The translations under genes and the position numbers were made by a program. From Ottowia flava (lineage in GTDB: Bacteria; Pseudomonadota; Gammaproteobacteria; Burkholderiales; Burkholderiaceae_C): a stretch of DNA of 52,491 nucleotides. Below, one piece after another: positions 14,902 to 23,430 of the stretch. Position 1 is the first letter of the stretch; every line of letters starts with the position of its first letter. The notes under the pieces are model-generated. The model was not told the DNA's origin and searched no databases. It saw only the letters and a list, made by a program, of their open reading frames with translations. The DNA is taken from NCBI RefSeq assembly GCF_008017535.1, contig NZ_VRUA01000023.1, positions 1 to 52,491 of the forward strand. Reading direction: 5' to 3'.

Positions 14902-16289
14902 TGATTCCCGCAGAACTGCCGCATCCAGCAGCGCGGCATGACGCGCTGCGGCTCATGCAGACGTTCGCCCAACAATCCATTCCGTGGGACGCAGTAGATT
15001 GGTTCTGCGGCGACGACTATGCCGGTGCCGGGCTCGATGACGATCGATTGATCGCGCTCGAAGGCGTCTCAACGCGCTTTATCGAAACAGCCTCGCTTGC
15101 CTTGCTGCATTCGGACGAGGACCGGTTCATGCGCGTCCATGCGATGCTCGAACGTATCCGCAAAGACGGCCGTCACTGGAACGACGTGCTCCACCCCGAG
15201 CACGTGCATCTGCAAGCGCTGGCTCGCCAGGTTCGTCGCGACATGCATAAGATGAAGGCTTTCGTGCGTTTTACGCGCGTGGCGCGAAGCGGACACGAGG
15301 AGTACGTCGCCTGGTTCGAGCCGCGCCATTTCGTGACGCAGGCGACGGCAGGGTTCTTCCAGCGGCGATTCGCCACCATGAGATGGACCATCCTGACGCC
15401 CGTTGGCAGTGTCCGCTGGAACGGCGAAGAATTGATCGCGGGTCCGGCCGCCAACCGTGCTGACGCGCCGGCGACGGACTCTGGCGAAGCGCTCTGGTTG
15501 ACTTATTACGAACGCATCTTCAACCCCGCACGCATTAAGCTCAATGCCATGCGCAAGGAGATGCCCGTGCACTATTGGAAGAATCTTCCGGAGGCCAGTC
15601 GTATTGGCCCCATGCTGGCCGCAGCGCCACGCCGCGTGCAAGAAATGGTGTCTCATCACGCCGACACCGAGCGAGCGAGCGCGGTCCGATCGGCGTCGAA
15701 ACCCGCGGACAAGCTGGCCAGCCTTAATGTTCGTATCGGCCGATGCGACCGCTGTGATCTCGCACTCTACGCGACGCAGGCGGTTCCAGGCCAAGGCCCG
15801 TCCGGCGCAAAGATCATGCTGGTGGGTGAGCAGCCCGGCGACAAAGAGGATTTGACGGGGCAACCATTCATAGGACCTGCAGGACAACTACTCAGGGTGG
15901 CCCTCGATCAAATCGGGATTTCCATGGCCGACGTGTTTGTGACCAATGCGGTTAAGCATTTCAAGTACGAAATGCGGGGCAAGCGCCGTATCCACAAAAC
16001 GCCGGGGCAACGTGAAGTCACGGAGTGCGCACAGTGGCTGAACGATGAGATTTCGATCGTGCGTCCTGAGGTCGTTATCGCGCTCGGTCGCACAGCGCAA
16101 TCCGCCCTTGAACTGGTCCATCCCGTTAGGTCAACGCCTTGGCAGACTGAGGCAGGGGCACCGATCCACGTGGTCGCGCATCCCGCAGCGCTCCTACGCT
16201 CAGGTGAGGAGGTCGGCACAGCAGGCTTTTGTCGTTGGCGCGATCAACTGCGGCAGTGCATTGAGACAGGGCAAGCCAAGCCCGGATAG
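14901..16289 (+). CDS. DUF4130 domain fused to UdgX-type uracil-DNA glycosylase
   Basis: 462 aa. Residues 1-240 match the DUF4130 family (DEDRFMRVHAMLERIRKDG, FVRFTRVARSGHEEYVAWFEPRHF, YWKNLPEA). Residues 265-460 are a family 4/5-like UDG: RCDRC for the Fe-S cluster, GEQPGDKEDLTGQPFIGPAG (309-328), and KRRIHKTP (361-368), whose His365 is the residue that links covalently to the abasic site in UdgX of Mycobacterium. It also has HPAALLR. So it probably excises uracil and stays bound to DNA. It starts at ATG 14901, overlapping the radical-SAM stop. The pair is presumably a repair unit. Confidence 0.88.
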   Translation: MIPAELPHPAARHDALRLMQTFAQQSIPWDAVDWFCGDDYAGAGLDDDRLIALEGVSTRFIETASLALLHSDEDRFMRVHAMLERIRKDGRHWNDVLHPEHVHLQALARQVRRDMHKMKAFVRFTRVARSGHEEYVAWFEPRHFVTQATAGFFQRRFATMRWTILTPVGSVRWNGEELIAGPAANRADAPATDSGEALWLTYYERIFNPARIKLNAMRKEMPVHYWKNLPEASRIGPMLAAAPRRVQEMVSHHADTERASAVRSASKPADKLASLNVRIGRCDRCDLALYATQAVPGQGPSGAKIMLVGEQPGDKEDLTGQPFIGPAGQLLRVALDQIGISMADVFVTNAVKHFKYEMRGKRRIHKTPGQREVTECAQWLNDEISIVRPEVVIALGRTAQSALELVHPVRSTPWQTEAGAPIHVVAHPAALLRSGEEVGTAGFCRWRDQLRQCIETGQAKPG

Positions 16290-16291
16290 GC

Positions 16292-16507
16292 TTAACTAGT
16301 GCGCTCTACCTTGTCGTCGTTGGTACTGGATCGCGTGCCCTTGAGGTGCATCTCCACGTCACCAGCCTGATCGCCGACTTCAGCCACAGCGTCACGAAGC
16401 TGCATCTCCGTGACATTCAGGCGCTTGCACCAGTTGTCGAGGTTGGCTTGGTCGGCTAGGTTAATCCGATCCGACGCCGGCGGGGAGGACTCTTTGTGGA
16501 CAGTCAT
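16292..16507 (-). CDS. DUF3606-like small protein
   Basis: 71 aa. SDRINLADQANLDNWCKRLNVTEMQLRDAVAEVGDQAGDVEMHLKG matches the pattern of DUF3606 proteins (short helical proteins with W-x-x-x-L-x-V-(S/T)-x-x-x-L-x-x-A-V-x-x-V-G). Function unknown; frequent beside stress genes in Burkholderiales. ATG at 16507 has AAAGG nearby. It converges on the UdgX gene with only 2 bases between stops. Confidence 0.75.
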   Translation of the reverse strand: MTVHKESSPPASDRINLADQANLDNWCKRLNVTEMQLRDAVAEVGDQAGDVEMHLKGTRSSTNDDKVERTS

Positions 16508-16578
16508 TGCGATACCTTTCAAAGCAGGGGTGAGGGGAGTTGTAGTGCGGGGCAATCAAGACTCGAACAGAAGTGCGG

Positions 16579-17013
16579 TCACGTAGTAACTGCGCCAGAT
16601 TCCAGCAGCAAGTCGCCCAATGATCCCCAGGTCTGAATGCGCTGGGCCGATACTTTGATCAGGCTGACCTCGGGATCCTCCGGTCCGTTGGGAAACCACT
16701 GTTCCAACTCACGGTGCCACATGGCCTTCTTTTGATCATCATCGGTCAGGATAGAGCCGGTCCCCCACACTGTGATATAGGCTTGGGACTTCATGTCCAC
16801 GAAATCGAGAATCACGCGAGGGTCGGATTCGATATCGGAAATTTTGGTAGACGATGTCCTAGAGAAAAACCAGTTGTCGCCTTCGTATTCCACCTGACCG
16901 TTGTTGGACATCGGTCGAACGTGGGTGAGCTTTCCGCTGAATGTGTGCATCATGCAAAAGTCGATCTGGCTCATGGCCTTGGCCACCGACTTGAAACCCT
17001 TCATTTTCTTCAT
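16579..17013 (-). CDS. Pyridoxamine 5'-phosphate oxidase-like (general stress) protein 1
   Basis: 144 aa. The flavin-binding split-barrel pattern of general stress protein 26 relatives is visible: QIDFCMMHTFSGKLTHVRPM, NWFFSRTSSTKISDIESDPRVILDFVD, YITVWGTGSI, W-F-PNGPEDPEVSLIKV. Such proteins bind FMN or FAD and are induced by stress; substrate unknown. Start MKKMKG at 17013 has CAGGAG 7 bases upstream. It is paralogous to the 23431-23955 gene. A divergent gene starts only 14 bases away. Confidence 0.82.
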   Translation of the reverse strand: MKKMKGFKSVAKAMSQIDFCMMHTFSGKLTHVRPMSNNGQVEYEGDNWFFSRTSSTKISDIESDPRVILDFVDMKSQAYITVWGTGSILTDDDQKKAMWHRELEQWFPNGPEDPEVSLIKVSAQRIQTWGSLGDLLLESGAVTT

Positions 17014-17027
17014 GTTTTTCTCCTGTG

Positions 17028-17297
17028 ATGGAACTCGATAGACTGATTGCACGGGAGCTGGTGGCTCAGCTGCACTCGCGTTCGGAGGGCAGTAGCATCT
17101 GCCCTTCGGAGGTCGCTCGCGCCCTGTTTGACGAATGGCGCGATCTGATGCCAAAGATCAGGAAGGTCTCCGATCAGCTCGCGCACCAGGGCGTCCTCAC
17201 TATCCAGGCCGCTGGAACGCCGGTCGCCTCAGCAGAGGCGCATCGCGGCCCTATACGCATCGCAAGAGGTGCGCAGTTTCCCCACAGCGACAGTTAG
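17028..17297 (+). CDS. DUF3253-like small protein
   Basis: 89 aa. GSSICPSEVARALFDEWRDLMPKIRKVSDQLAHQGVLTIQAAGTPV...RGPIRIARG follows the DUF3253 pattern (ICPSEVAR...WR.LM..VR..A..L...G.i....G..v.....rGPiRi). Unknown function, probably a small winged-helix-like protein. ATG at 17028 (or GTG at 17025) is divergent from the FMN protein with almost no intergenic space, so promoter elements must lie inside the neighbour. Its 3' end overlaps the convergent hemerythrin gene by 4 bases. Confidence 0.7.
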   Translation: MELDRLIARELVAQLHSRSEGSSICPSEVARALFDEWRDLMPKIRKVSDQLAHQGVLTIQAAGTPVASAEAHRGPIRIARGAQFPHSDS

Positions 17298-17893
17298 GCG
17301 TCAGTCTTGTCGGTCCTCTTCTTGGATCCGGATGTGCGAACCTGCTTGCGCGCAGCGCTCTTCGAGCGGCGAGCCGGGCTTCCTTCTTTCTTGCTCTGGG
17401 ATGCAGGTGACTTAGGCTGCTGAACGGCGCTTTGCTTGGCGTCAATCATCTGCCTCAGGACGGTCTGCATGTTGGGCTGGGCGTGACGAAGCTCTTCGAA
17501 CATCTCGTTTTCTTCTTCACACACGTGATGGGCGACGTATTCCTGGAGCACATGCACCATTGCGTCGTAGTGCTCGTCGTCCGGATGCCCGGCTTCGATG
17601 TCCGCGATCAGTCGCTTCAATGACTGATGTTCCACGTCGGCATGGTCCATGCACTCTTCAGCGTCCTCGGCGATCGCCTTGCGAGCAACCGGATAAAAAT
17701 ATTGTTCTTCGATGGAGGCGTGAACGGTGAGTTCGTGGCAGATCTGAGCGGCGATGGCGCCACGCGTGTCTGCATCGGCATCGAGGTCCATGAGCTTCTT
17801 GTATTCGCGAAACAACAGGCGAACCTTGTCGTGGTCCGCTGTCAGCATTTCGATCACCTGCTCAAGGGAATTGTTTTTCGGGGCGTCAGCCAT
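17294..17893 (-). CDS. Hemerythrin-like HHE protein with basic tail
   Basis: 199 aa. A hemerythrin four-helix domain has the iron ligands in MLTADHDKVRLLFREYKK, CHELTVHASIEEQYFYPVAR, DHADVEHQSLKRLI and YVAHHVCEEENEMFEELR. Such proteins bind O2, NO or peroxide through a diiron site. The last 55 residues are a Lys/Arg/Ser/Pro-rich tail (KKEGSPARRSKSAARKQVRTSGSKKR) that probably binds DNA or RNA, recalling DNA-protecting stress proteins. That combination fits a nucleoid-protecting or iron-sequestering role; inferred. Confidence 0.85.
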   Translation of the reverse strand: MADAPKNNSLEQVIEMLTADHDKVRLLFREYKKLMDLDADADTRGAIAAQICHELTVHASIEEQYFYPVARKAIAEDAEECMDHADVEHQSLKRLIADIEAGHPDDEHYDAMVHVLQEYVAHHVCEEENEMFEELRHAQPNMQTVLRQMIDAKQSAVQQPKSPASQSKKEGSPARRSKSAARKQVRTSGSKKRTDKTDA

Positions 17894-18078
17894 GGTGGTC
17901 TTTCAGATTGTGGGTCGGCCAGAATGGGCCTTCGCGACTATCTCTGAAAACGGGGACAGCGGGCGTAGGAAGACACGGACGCTCGGCGTAGTGCAGCTGG
18001 CCTATCGGGGAATGTCGAGCTACATAGCCGTTGGCAACTGGTGCGCATGGAGACCTGATGTCCTCAGCGCACCAGCGG

Positions 18079-21000
18079 CTACCCTTCTCGTGCATTCGCT
18101 CCGATCGCGCCGATCAGGCCGCGGCGAACCATCGACGGCTGATGCGGTGTTCTCATCTGCCGGGTGGGATTCAACCGTCCCAGCAGCGGACTTAGATCGC
18201 CCGCGCGCCGCCCGATGAGGTTTCGGCTGGGCCCCTCGTGCTGCCACCGCCCCTCTACAGCCATGAACCGCGACTTCAAGATGGGATCCCGGAATTGATC
18301 GCGAACCTGACGAGACAGGATGACCTGGACGGTCCCGAATTCATCTTCCAACGAAACAAACATCGTTCCTTTGGCGGTTTCGGGTGCCTGCCTCAGCGTC
18401 ACCAGCCCGGCAAAGCGTACCCATGCGCCATCGGGGCGTGACGACAGGTCGTTTGAGGACAGTAGCTGTCGGCGCGCCAGCAGCGGCCTGAGCAAAGCCA
18501 GAGGGTGACGTCGCAGCGTGAGTCCCTGAGTGGCATAGTCCCAGACGATTTCTTCACCCTCTGCAGCGGGCTGCAATTCGATCAGCGGCTCGTCGAACGC
18601 GGCATCGCGCATCAGCGGCGACGGCCTCTGGTAGGCACTGGCGTCCCAGACCTGTACACGGCGATGTCCGCTGAGGCTTCGGAGCGCATCCGCAGCGGCA
18701 AGTGTGCGCACGTCGACCGGATCAAGATCGGCACGGCGGGCAAGGTCCTCGACATCTCCGAACGGGGCCTGTCGCCGAGCTTCGGCAATGGCAGCCATGG
18801 CACGCGCTTTCAGCCCGCGGATCATTCGTAGCCCGAGGCGAACGGTCTGTCCGGCGTTGGCCGGATCATCCATCGTGCAGTCTGGTGCGCTGTGCATGAC
18901 GTCGGGCGGCAACACCACGACGTTGTGGCGCTGGGCATCCTGAACCAGCTGGCTGGGAGTGTAGAAGCCCAGCGGCTGGCTGTTGAGCATGGCACATAAG
19001 AACTCGCCGGGGTAGTGACACTTGATCCAGCAACTCACATAGACCAGCAGTGCGAAGCTGGCCGCATGACTTTCTGGAAAACCGTACTCCGAGAAGCCCT
19101 TGATCTGGTCGAAGATTGAGTCTGCAAATTCACGGCTGTACCCGCGATTGACCATGCCGTAGACGATCTTGTCGTAGTAATGCTGGAGCCCGCCCTTGCG
19201 CTTCCATGCAGCCATTGATCGCCTCAGCTGATCGGCCTCGCCAGGCGTGAATCCTGCGGCCAGAATAGCGACCTGCATGACTTGCTCCTGGAACACCGGA
19301 ACGCCAAGCGTCCTGCCCAAGGCCTCCCGCAGCGCTTCGCTTGGGAACATGACCGGCTCGCGGCCCATTCGCCGGTTCAGATACGGATGCACCATCCGGC
19401 CCTGGATCGGCCCCGGTCGAACGATCGCCACCTCGATCACGAGGTCGTAGAAGCACCGTGGCTTCAGCCGCGGCAGCATTTGCTGCTGTGCGCGGCTCTC
19501 GACCTGAAACACCCCGATCGTGTCCGCAGCGCACACCATGTCATAGGTCGTTTCGTCTTCTGCAGGGACATCCTGCATCGAGAAGGCATACCCCAAGCGT
19601 TCCCCGATCAGCGCGAGGGACTTGCGAATCGCGGTGAGCATGCCGAGCGCCAGCACGTCCACCTTCAACAGGCCCAAGGCGTCGATATCGTCCTTGTCCC
19701 ACTGGATCACGGTTCGATCCGGCATTGATGCGTTTTCAATGGGCACGAGCTGCTCCAGTGGCCCTTTGGTCAGCACGAAGCCACCGGTGTGCTGAGACAG
19801 GTGCCTTGGAAACCCCAACAATGCATCCGTCAGCTCCATGAGCTGGTGGGTGCGCGGATCATCGAGGTCAAGGCCGGCGCCTGCGATCCGTTCGGGAATG
19901 ATGCTGACGCCGTCCCACCAGCTGTGGTTGGCACACAGACGGTCGATCAGCTCCCCAGGATAGCCCAGCGCCTTGCCCACATCGCGAAGCGCGGACTTCG
20001 GTCGGTAGGTCACCACCGTGGCCGTGAGTGCGGCGCGGTGTCGGCCGTATTTCTGGTAGAGGTACTGAATCACCTCTTCCCGCCGTTCATGCTCGAAGTC
20101 GATATCGATATCGGGTGGCTCGTTCCTTTCCTTGCTGATGAACCGCTCAAACAACACACTCATCCGTGAGGGGTCGACCTCCGTGACATGCAGGCAATAG
20201 CACACGACGCTGTTGGCCGCGCTCCCACGACCTTGGCACAGGATTCCGTTCGAGCGGGCGAAGGCGACGATGTCGTGAACCGTCAGGAAGTAGTGCTCGT
20301 ATCTCAACTCCTCAATCAAGCACAACTCGTGCTCGATCTGCTGGCTGATTCGAGCTGGGACACCATGTGGCCATCGCCGTCCGCAACCCTCGTAGGTCAG
20401 TTGTCGCAGGAAGGCCGAGGCTGTCATGCCATGCGGCACTACTTCAGCGGGGTATTCATAGCGGATTTCATCCAGGCTGTAAGTGCAGCGGCGCGCAACC
20501 TCCACCGATTCCTTCAGCAGATCTTCCGGGAAAATGCGCGCCAGGTGCACACGCGTGCGCAGGTGCGCTTCGGCATTGCCCAGCAAGCGGCTGCCGCACG
20601 ACGCCAACGTGCAATTCAGTCGGACGGCGGTCAGTACGTCGTGCAATGGTTTGCGTGAGCGCACGTGGAATTGCACGTTGCCCACCGCCACTAACGCGAC
20701 CCCCGTGCGCGCGGACAATCCCCTCAACGCGTGCAGCCAGGCCTGATCGTCGATTTCAGACAGCGCCTCCACGCCGATCCAGCAGCGCTTCGGGAAATGG
20801 GCGGCCAGCCACGCCACAAAGGACAGCGGCGGCGCCTGGCACATTTCGCGATCGGGACAGGCGATGGCAAGCAGGCCGGTCAGGACCGAGCCATTAATCG
20901 CGTCACGGCGGAGGGTGTAGGTGCCTTTCGGGCTTGAGCGCCTCAGCTTCGTGATGAACGTGCACAGGTTTGCGTAGCCCGCGCGATTCGTGGCCAAGAG

Positions 21001-21252
21001 CACCAGAGTCCACGGCAGTTCGTCATCTACGAGGAACTGCGCCCCGATGATGAGGTGAAGGCCACGGGCCTTGGCCTCCTGATGGGCACGCACTGCGCCG
21101 GCGACCGAGCACTCGTCCGTCAACGCCAGGGCTCTATAGCCAAGCGCATGCGCGCGCTCAACCAGCTCTTCCGGCCGACTTGCGCCCGTCAGGAAGCTGA
21201 AGTTGCTTCTGCAGCGCAATTCAGCGTAATCGGTGAGCGCTTCAGGCTTCAC
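18079..21252 (-). CDS. dnaE2: Error-prone DNA polymerase DnaE2 (ImuC)
   Basis: 1057 aa, C-family polymerase. The N-terminal PHP domain (YAELRCRSNFSFLTGASRPEELVERA) has Arg in place of the usual metal-binding His, as often in DnaE2. Palm catalytic residues lie in PPDIDIDFEHERREEVIQY; then come HTGGFVLTKGPLEQLVPIENA and FPESHAASFALLVY, an HhH region and an OB-fold near the C-terminus (WVRFAGLVTLRQAPETAKGTMFVSLEDEFGTVQVI). Length is that of DnaE2, shorter than DnaE1. Start GTG 21252 overlaps the imuB stop (GTGA). It performs damage-induced mutagenic synthesis with ImuA and ImuB; SOS control comes from the box before imuA. Confidence 0.95.
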   Translation of the reverse strand: MKPEALTDYAELRCRSNFSFLTGASRPEELVERAHALGYRALALTDECSVAGAVRAHQEAKARGLHLIIGAQFLVDDELPWTLVLLATNRAGYANLCTFITKLRRSSPKGTYTLRRDAINGSVLTGLLAIACPDREMCQAPPLSFVAWLAAHFPKRCWIGVEALSEIDDQAWLHALRGLSARTGVALVAVGNVQFHVRSRKPLHDVLTAVRLNCTLASCGSRLLGNAEAHLRTRVHLARIFPEDLLKESVEVARRCTYSLDEIRYEYPAEVVPHGMTASAFLRQLTYEGCGRRWPHGVPARISQQIEHELCLIEELRYEHYFLTVHDIVAFARSNGILCQGRGSAANSVVCYCLHVTEVDPSRMSVLFERFISKERNEPPDIDIDFEHERREEVIQYLYQKYGRHRAALTATVVTYRPKSALRDVGKALGYPGELIDRLCANHSWWDGVSIIPERIAGAGLDLDDPRTHQLMELTDALLGFPRHLSQHTGGFVLTKGPLEQLVPIENASMPDRTVIQWDKDDIDALGLLKVDVLALGMLTAIRKSLALIGERLGYAFSMQDVPAEDETTYDMVCAADTIGVFQVESRAQQQMLPRLKPRCFYDLVIEVAIVRPGPIQGRMVHPYLNRRMGREPVMFPSEALREALGRTLGVPVFQEQVMQVAILAAGFTPGEADQLRRSMAAWKRKGGLQHYYDKIVYGMVNRGYSREFADSIFDQIKGFSEYGFPESHAASFALLVYVSCWIKCHYPGEFLCAMLNSQPLGFYTPSQLVQDAQRHNVVVLPPDVMHSAPDCTMDDPANAGQTVRLGLRMIRGLKARAMAAIAEARRQAPFGDVEDLARRADLDPVDVRTLAAADALRSLSGHRRVQVWDASAYQRPSPLMRDAAFDEPLIELQPAAEGEEIVWDYATQGLTLRRHPLALLRPLLARRQLLSSNDLSSRPDGAWVRFAGLVTLRQAPETAKGTMFVSLEDEFGTVQVILSRQVRDQFRDPILKSRFMAVEGRWQHEGPSRNLIGRRAGDLSPLLGRLNPTRQMRTPHQPSMVRRGLIGAIGANAREG

Positions 21253-22553
21253 GAAAACACCCCGTGCAGGAACCAGTCCCCCTCCGCTGGACTTCTCAGC
21301 TCCCGATAGATCCAGAGATTCCCCGCGGATGGGCTGCGCGCCAGCCAATAGTCGCGGCGCTGCCACCCATCGCCACCCTGCCGATGGCAGTCCCACCAGC
21401 CGTTGTTCACCCTATGCGGACCCGCAAGGAGTTCGAGTGGACCTTGATACAGCGGGCGGTTGCCGCGAACCAGCAAGCGAAGGGGTTCGCGGAACATCCA
21501 GGTCGGCTGCGGCCACCGCGGCGGGATGTCGAGCGCCATCCGCGTCGTGCCTGAGTCCTCATCCCATCGCTGGAGGTGTCCCACCCGGGCATCGTCCTGG
21601 AGGGCGCTCACCAGGATCGACGAGGCACCCAGTCGGGCACGAATGACCTCGATGCATTGTTCGAACGCTTCGCCCTCCTTCACCTTGTCGGGGAAAAGGA
21701 CGCCATCGGGGTGTGGAATAGCGTCGAGTTGCGCCGCGCCCAGCTTAACGGTATTGACCGGGCCTTTCAGCACCGTTCGATCCAGGTGTTCGCCCAGTAG
21801 CCGCATCAAGTACGCCGGGTCACGGGTCGCCGTCGCTGTGCGCACCACCAGTTCGCCTTCCGCTTCAACATCGCGCGCGCGCATCGTGTCGTACAGCCAG
21901 CCGAACGTGATAGCAGTCACGCCTGCCTGGCGCGCCGCCAGCCACCCACACAAGGCCAGGACCAAGCGCTTTGCAGCAAATAGCAGCGCGCCGGCGTTGT
22001 CGACGCGCTGCGGAAGCTCCAGCGACGTGGTGAAGCTGTCTGGAGGCAAGACCCATGAATGGGCCGCCTTCAATGTGCCATATGCGCGATCAAGGGCATC
22101 AAGAACCGTGCGACCAAACCGGCGTGAGAGTCCTGCTCGGGGGAGGGCCCTGAGGTGGCCGAGCGTGTAGCAACCCAACTGATTCAGGGTGGGAAGGACG
22201 GCATTTGTGTCGACCAAGCACTCGACCGGCAGGCCATCCAGCACCGATGCCAATGTCGCGGTGCGCGCTCCCCTCACATCTGCATGACTCAGGCAGAGTC
22301 CGGCAAATGGGTTGGGCCCCCAGCTGGCTTGCGCCAGATCGAAGGTGCAGGCTTCTTCGTCAAGCCGCTTTGAGAGCTTCCGGAACCCTCCCCACAGCCT
22401 CAGGCAGGACGATACTTCAGCGAACAGCGCATCGTTCGCCGAAAGCACGACCTTCGGCGTGTACTGCAGGGCCCACATCGCAGCCTGAGTCGCATGTTCA
22501 CTCGCTGACCAGCTCGAAATGGGCTTCATTGGACGCCATACGCCCCACCACAT
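21249..22553 (-). CDS. imuB: ImuB, catalytically inactive Y-family polymerase homologue (N-terminus short)
   Basis: 434 aa. WALQYTPKVVLSANDALFAEVSSCLRLWGG is the segment that in typical ImuB lies some 70 residues in; here it begins at about residue 26. The first beta strand and alpha helix of the palm (the usual LWIALHLP-like start) are missing. Downstream parts are normal: GCYTLGHLRALPRAGLSRRFG (HhH), little-finger region, and the C-terminal WWDCHRQGGDGWQRRDYWLARS region shared by ImuB. A strong GGAGGT 8 bases before ATG 22553 shows that translation really starts here, inside imuA. ImuB normally links ImuA, DnaE2 and the clamp. Confidence 0.88.
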   Translation of the reverse strand: MWWGVWRPMKPISSWSASEHATQAAMWALQYTPKVVLSANDALFAEVSSCLRLWGGFRKLSKRLDEEACTFDLAQASWGPNPFAGLCLSHADVRGARTATLASVLDGLPVECLVDTNAVLPTLNQLGCYTLGHLRALPRAGLSRRFGRTVLDALDRAYGTLKAAHSWVLPPDSFTTSLELPQRVDNAGALLFAAKRLVLALCGWLAARQAGVTAITFGWLYDTMRARDVEAEGELVVRTATATRDPAYLMRLLGEHLDRTVLKGPVNTVKLGAAQLDAIPHPDGVLFPDKVKEGEAFEQCIEVIRARLGASSILVSALQDDARVGHLQRWDEDSGTTRMALDIPPRWPQPTWMFREPLRLLVRGNRPLYQGPLELLAGPHRVNNGWWDCHRQGGDGWQRRDYWLARSPSAGNLWIYRELRSPAEGDWFLHGVFS

Positions 22554-23280
22554 CGCTTGTTACCTCCGTGGCGTGCATGGGCTCAACGGGTACCGCAGGC
22601 TTTATGCGCGCCACCAGATGATCAATCCCCCCTGAGACCGACTGCAACACCAGCGGCTCAGGTACGGGAGCGCCCCGTCTCTTATGAATGGAAACCTCGA
22701 TCTGGTTGACTGCCTTCGGGCGCAGGACCAATCGAAGCGGACTGGCCGACGACTCGCGTGCGGCGAGCTCCGGCCTGAATACGAAAATCAGGCTACTGCT
22801 GGACTGTGCGCACACCTGGAGCCTGCGAATCTGATCGGCGCGGGCATGACTCATCCAGACCATCAGCAGCATCGCTGACGAGCACTTGACCAGTTGCTCC
22901 GCCACCCAGGCACGCTCGGCCGGCTTATTCGCAACGACCCAGTGCACCCGATCAACGGGCAGATCCATCCGCCTGAGGCCGGGCAAATAGGGCTCGTTCG
23001 GCGGACCGATCATCACGACACGCGGCGCATGGTCGGTAGAAAACGCCTTTGCCGCAGGCGACAACACGCTCCAATCCACCACCCCAAACTGCGGGGTCAG
23101 CAGCTCGATCACGTCCCCCACGGGCCAGCCACCGCCCGGCAACACCGCATCCAACGCTGCGAAGCCGCTCGAGACGACGTTGCTGCTCCGGGTGGCAACA
23201 GCATCCGCTGGCCACACAGCCGGCACCCGCTGCAGCAAATCCTGCAAAGGCCGATGGCTGGCTGGCGATGAGCTGTACAT
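22498..23280 (-). CDS. imuA: ImuA (SulA/RecA-like) of the mutasome
   Basis: 260 aa. The N-terminus (SSSPASHRPLQDLLQRVPAVW) and FAALDAVLPGGGWPVGDVIELLTPQFGVVDWSVL match ImuA, a RecA-fold protein lacking a true Walker A. Further conserved parts are VVMIGPPNEPYLPGLRRMDLPVDRVHWV and SSAMLLMVWMSHARADQIRRLQVCAQ. ATG 23280 is inside the LexA box and directly follows the promoter, so the mRNA is probably leaderless. Its 3' end overlaps imuB by 56 bases. It is the first gene of the imuA-imuB-dnaE2 operon. Confidence 0.9.
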   Translation of the reverse strand: MYSSSPASHRPLQDLLQRVPAVWPADAVATRSSNVVSSGFAALDAVLPGGGWPVGDVIELLTPQFGVVDWSVLSPAAKAFSTDHAPRVVMIGPPNEPYLPGLRRMDLPVDRVHWVVANKPAERAWVAEQLVKCSSAMLLMVWMSHARADQIRRLQVCAQSSSSLIFVFRPELAARESSASPLRLVLRPKAVNQIEVSIHKRRGAPVPEPLVLQSVSGGIDHLVARIKPAVPVEPMHATEVTSDVVGRMASNEAHFELVSE

Positions 23281-23288
23281 GCATACAG
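23273..23288 (-). promoter_or_regulatory. LexA (SOS) box overlapping the imuA start codon
   Basis: CTGTACATGCATACAG, a perfect CTGT-N8-ACAG site. On the minus strand a promoter TTGAAC-N17-TATACT (about 23289-23317) places transcription start within 0-3 bases of the ATG at 23280; the box lies on the last base of the -10 and the start codon. Repression by LexA and a leaderless mRNA are predicted. Confidence 0.85.
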
Positions 23289-23430
23289 TATAGGTAACAT
23301 CGGCGGGGGGTTCAACCGATGTAACACAGTCCTGCTGCTTAAGTCTGGCGGACCGTGCTCGAGTGCGAAACACTCCTACGAGCGCAGTGCTCGCACCGGG
23401 GTGTAATGCTTGTTTTGGAAGGAGAACACC

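Noticed and set aside
23307..23317. GTTCAACC upstream of imuA
   Set aside because: It is the complement of the imuA -35 (TTGAAC) on the minus strand and has no partner arm or start codon in the right place.
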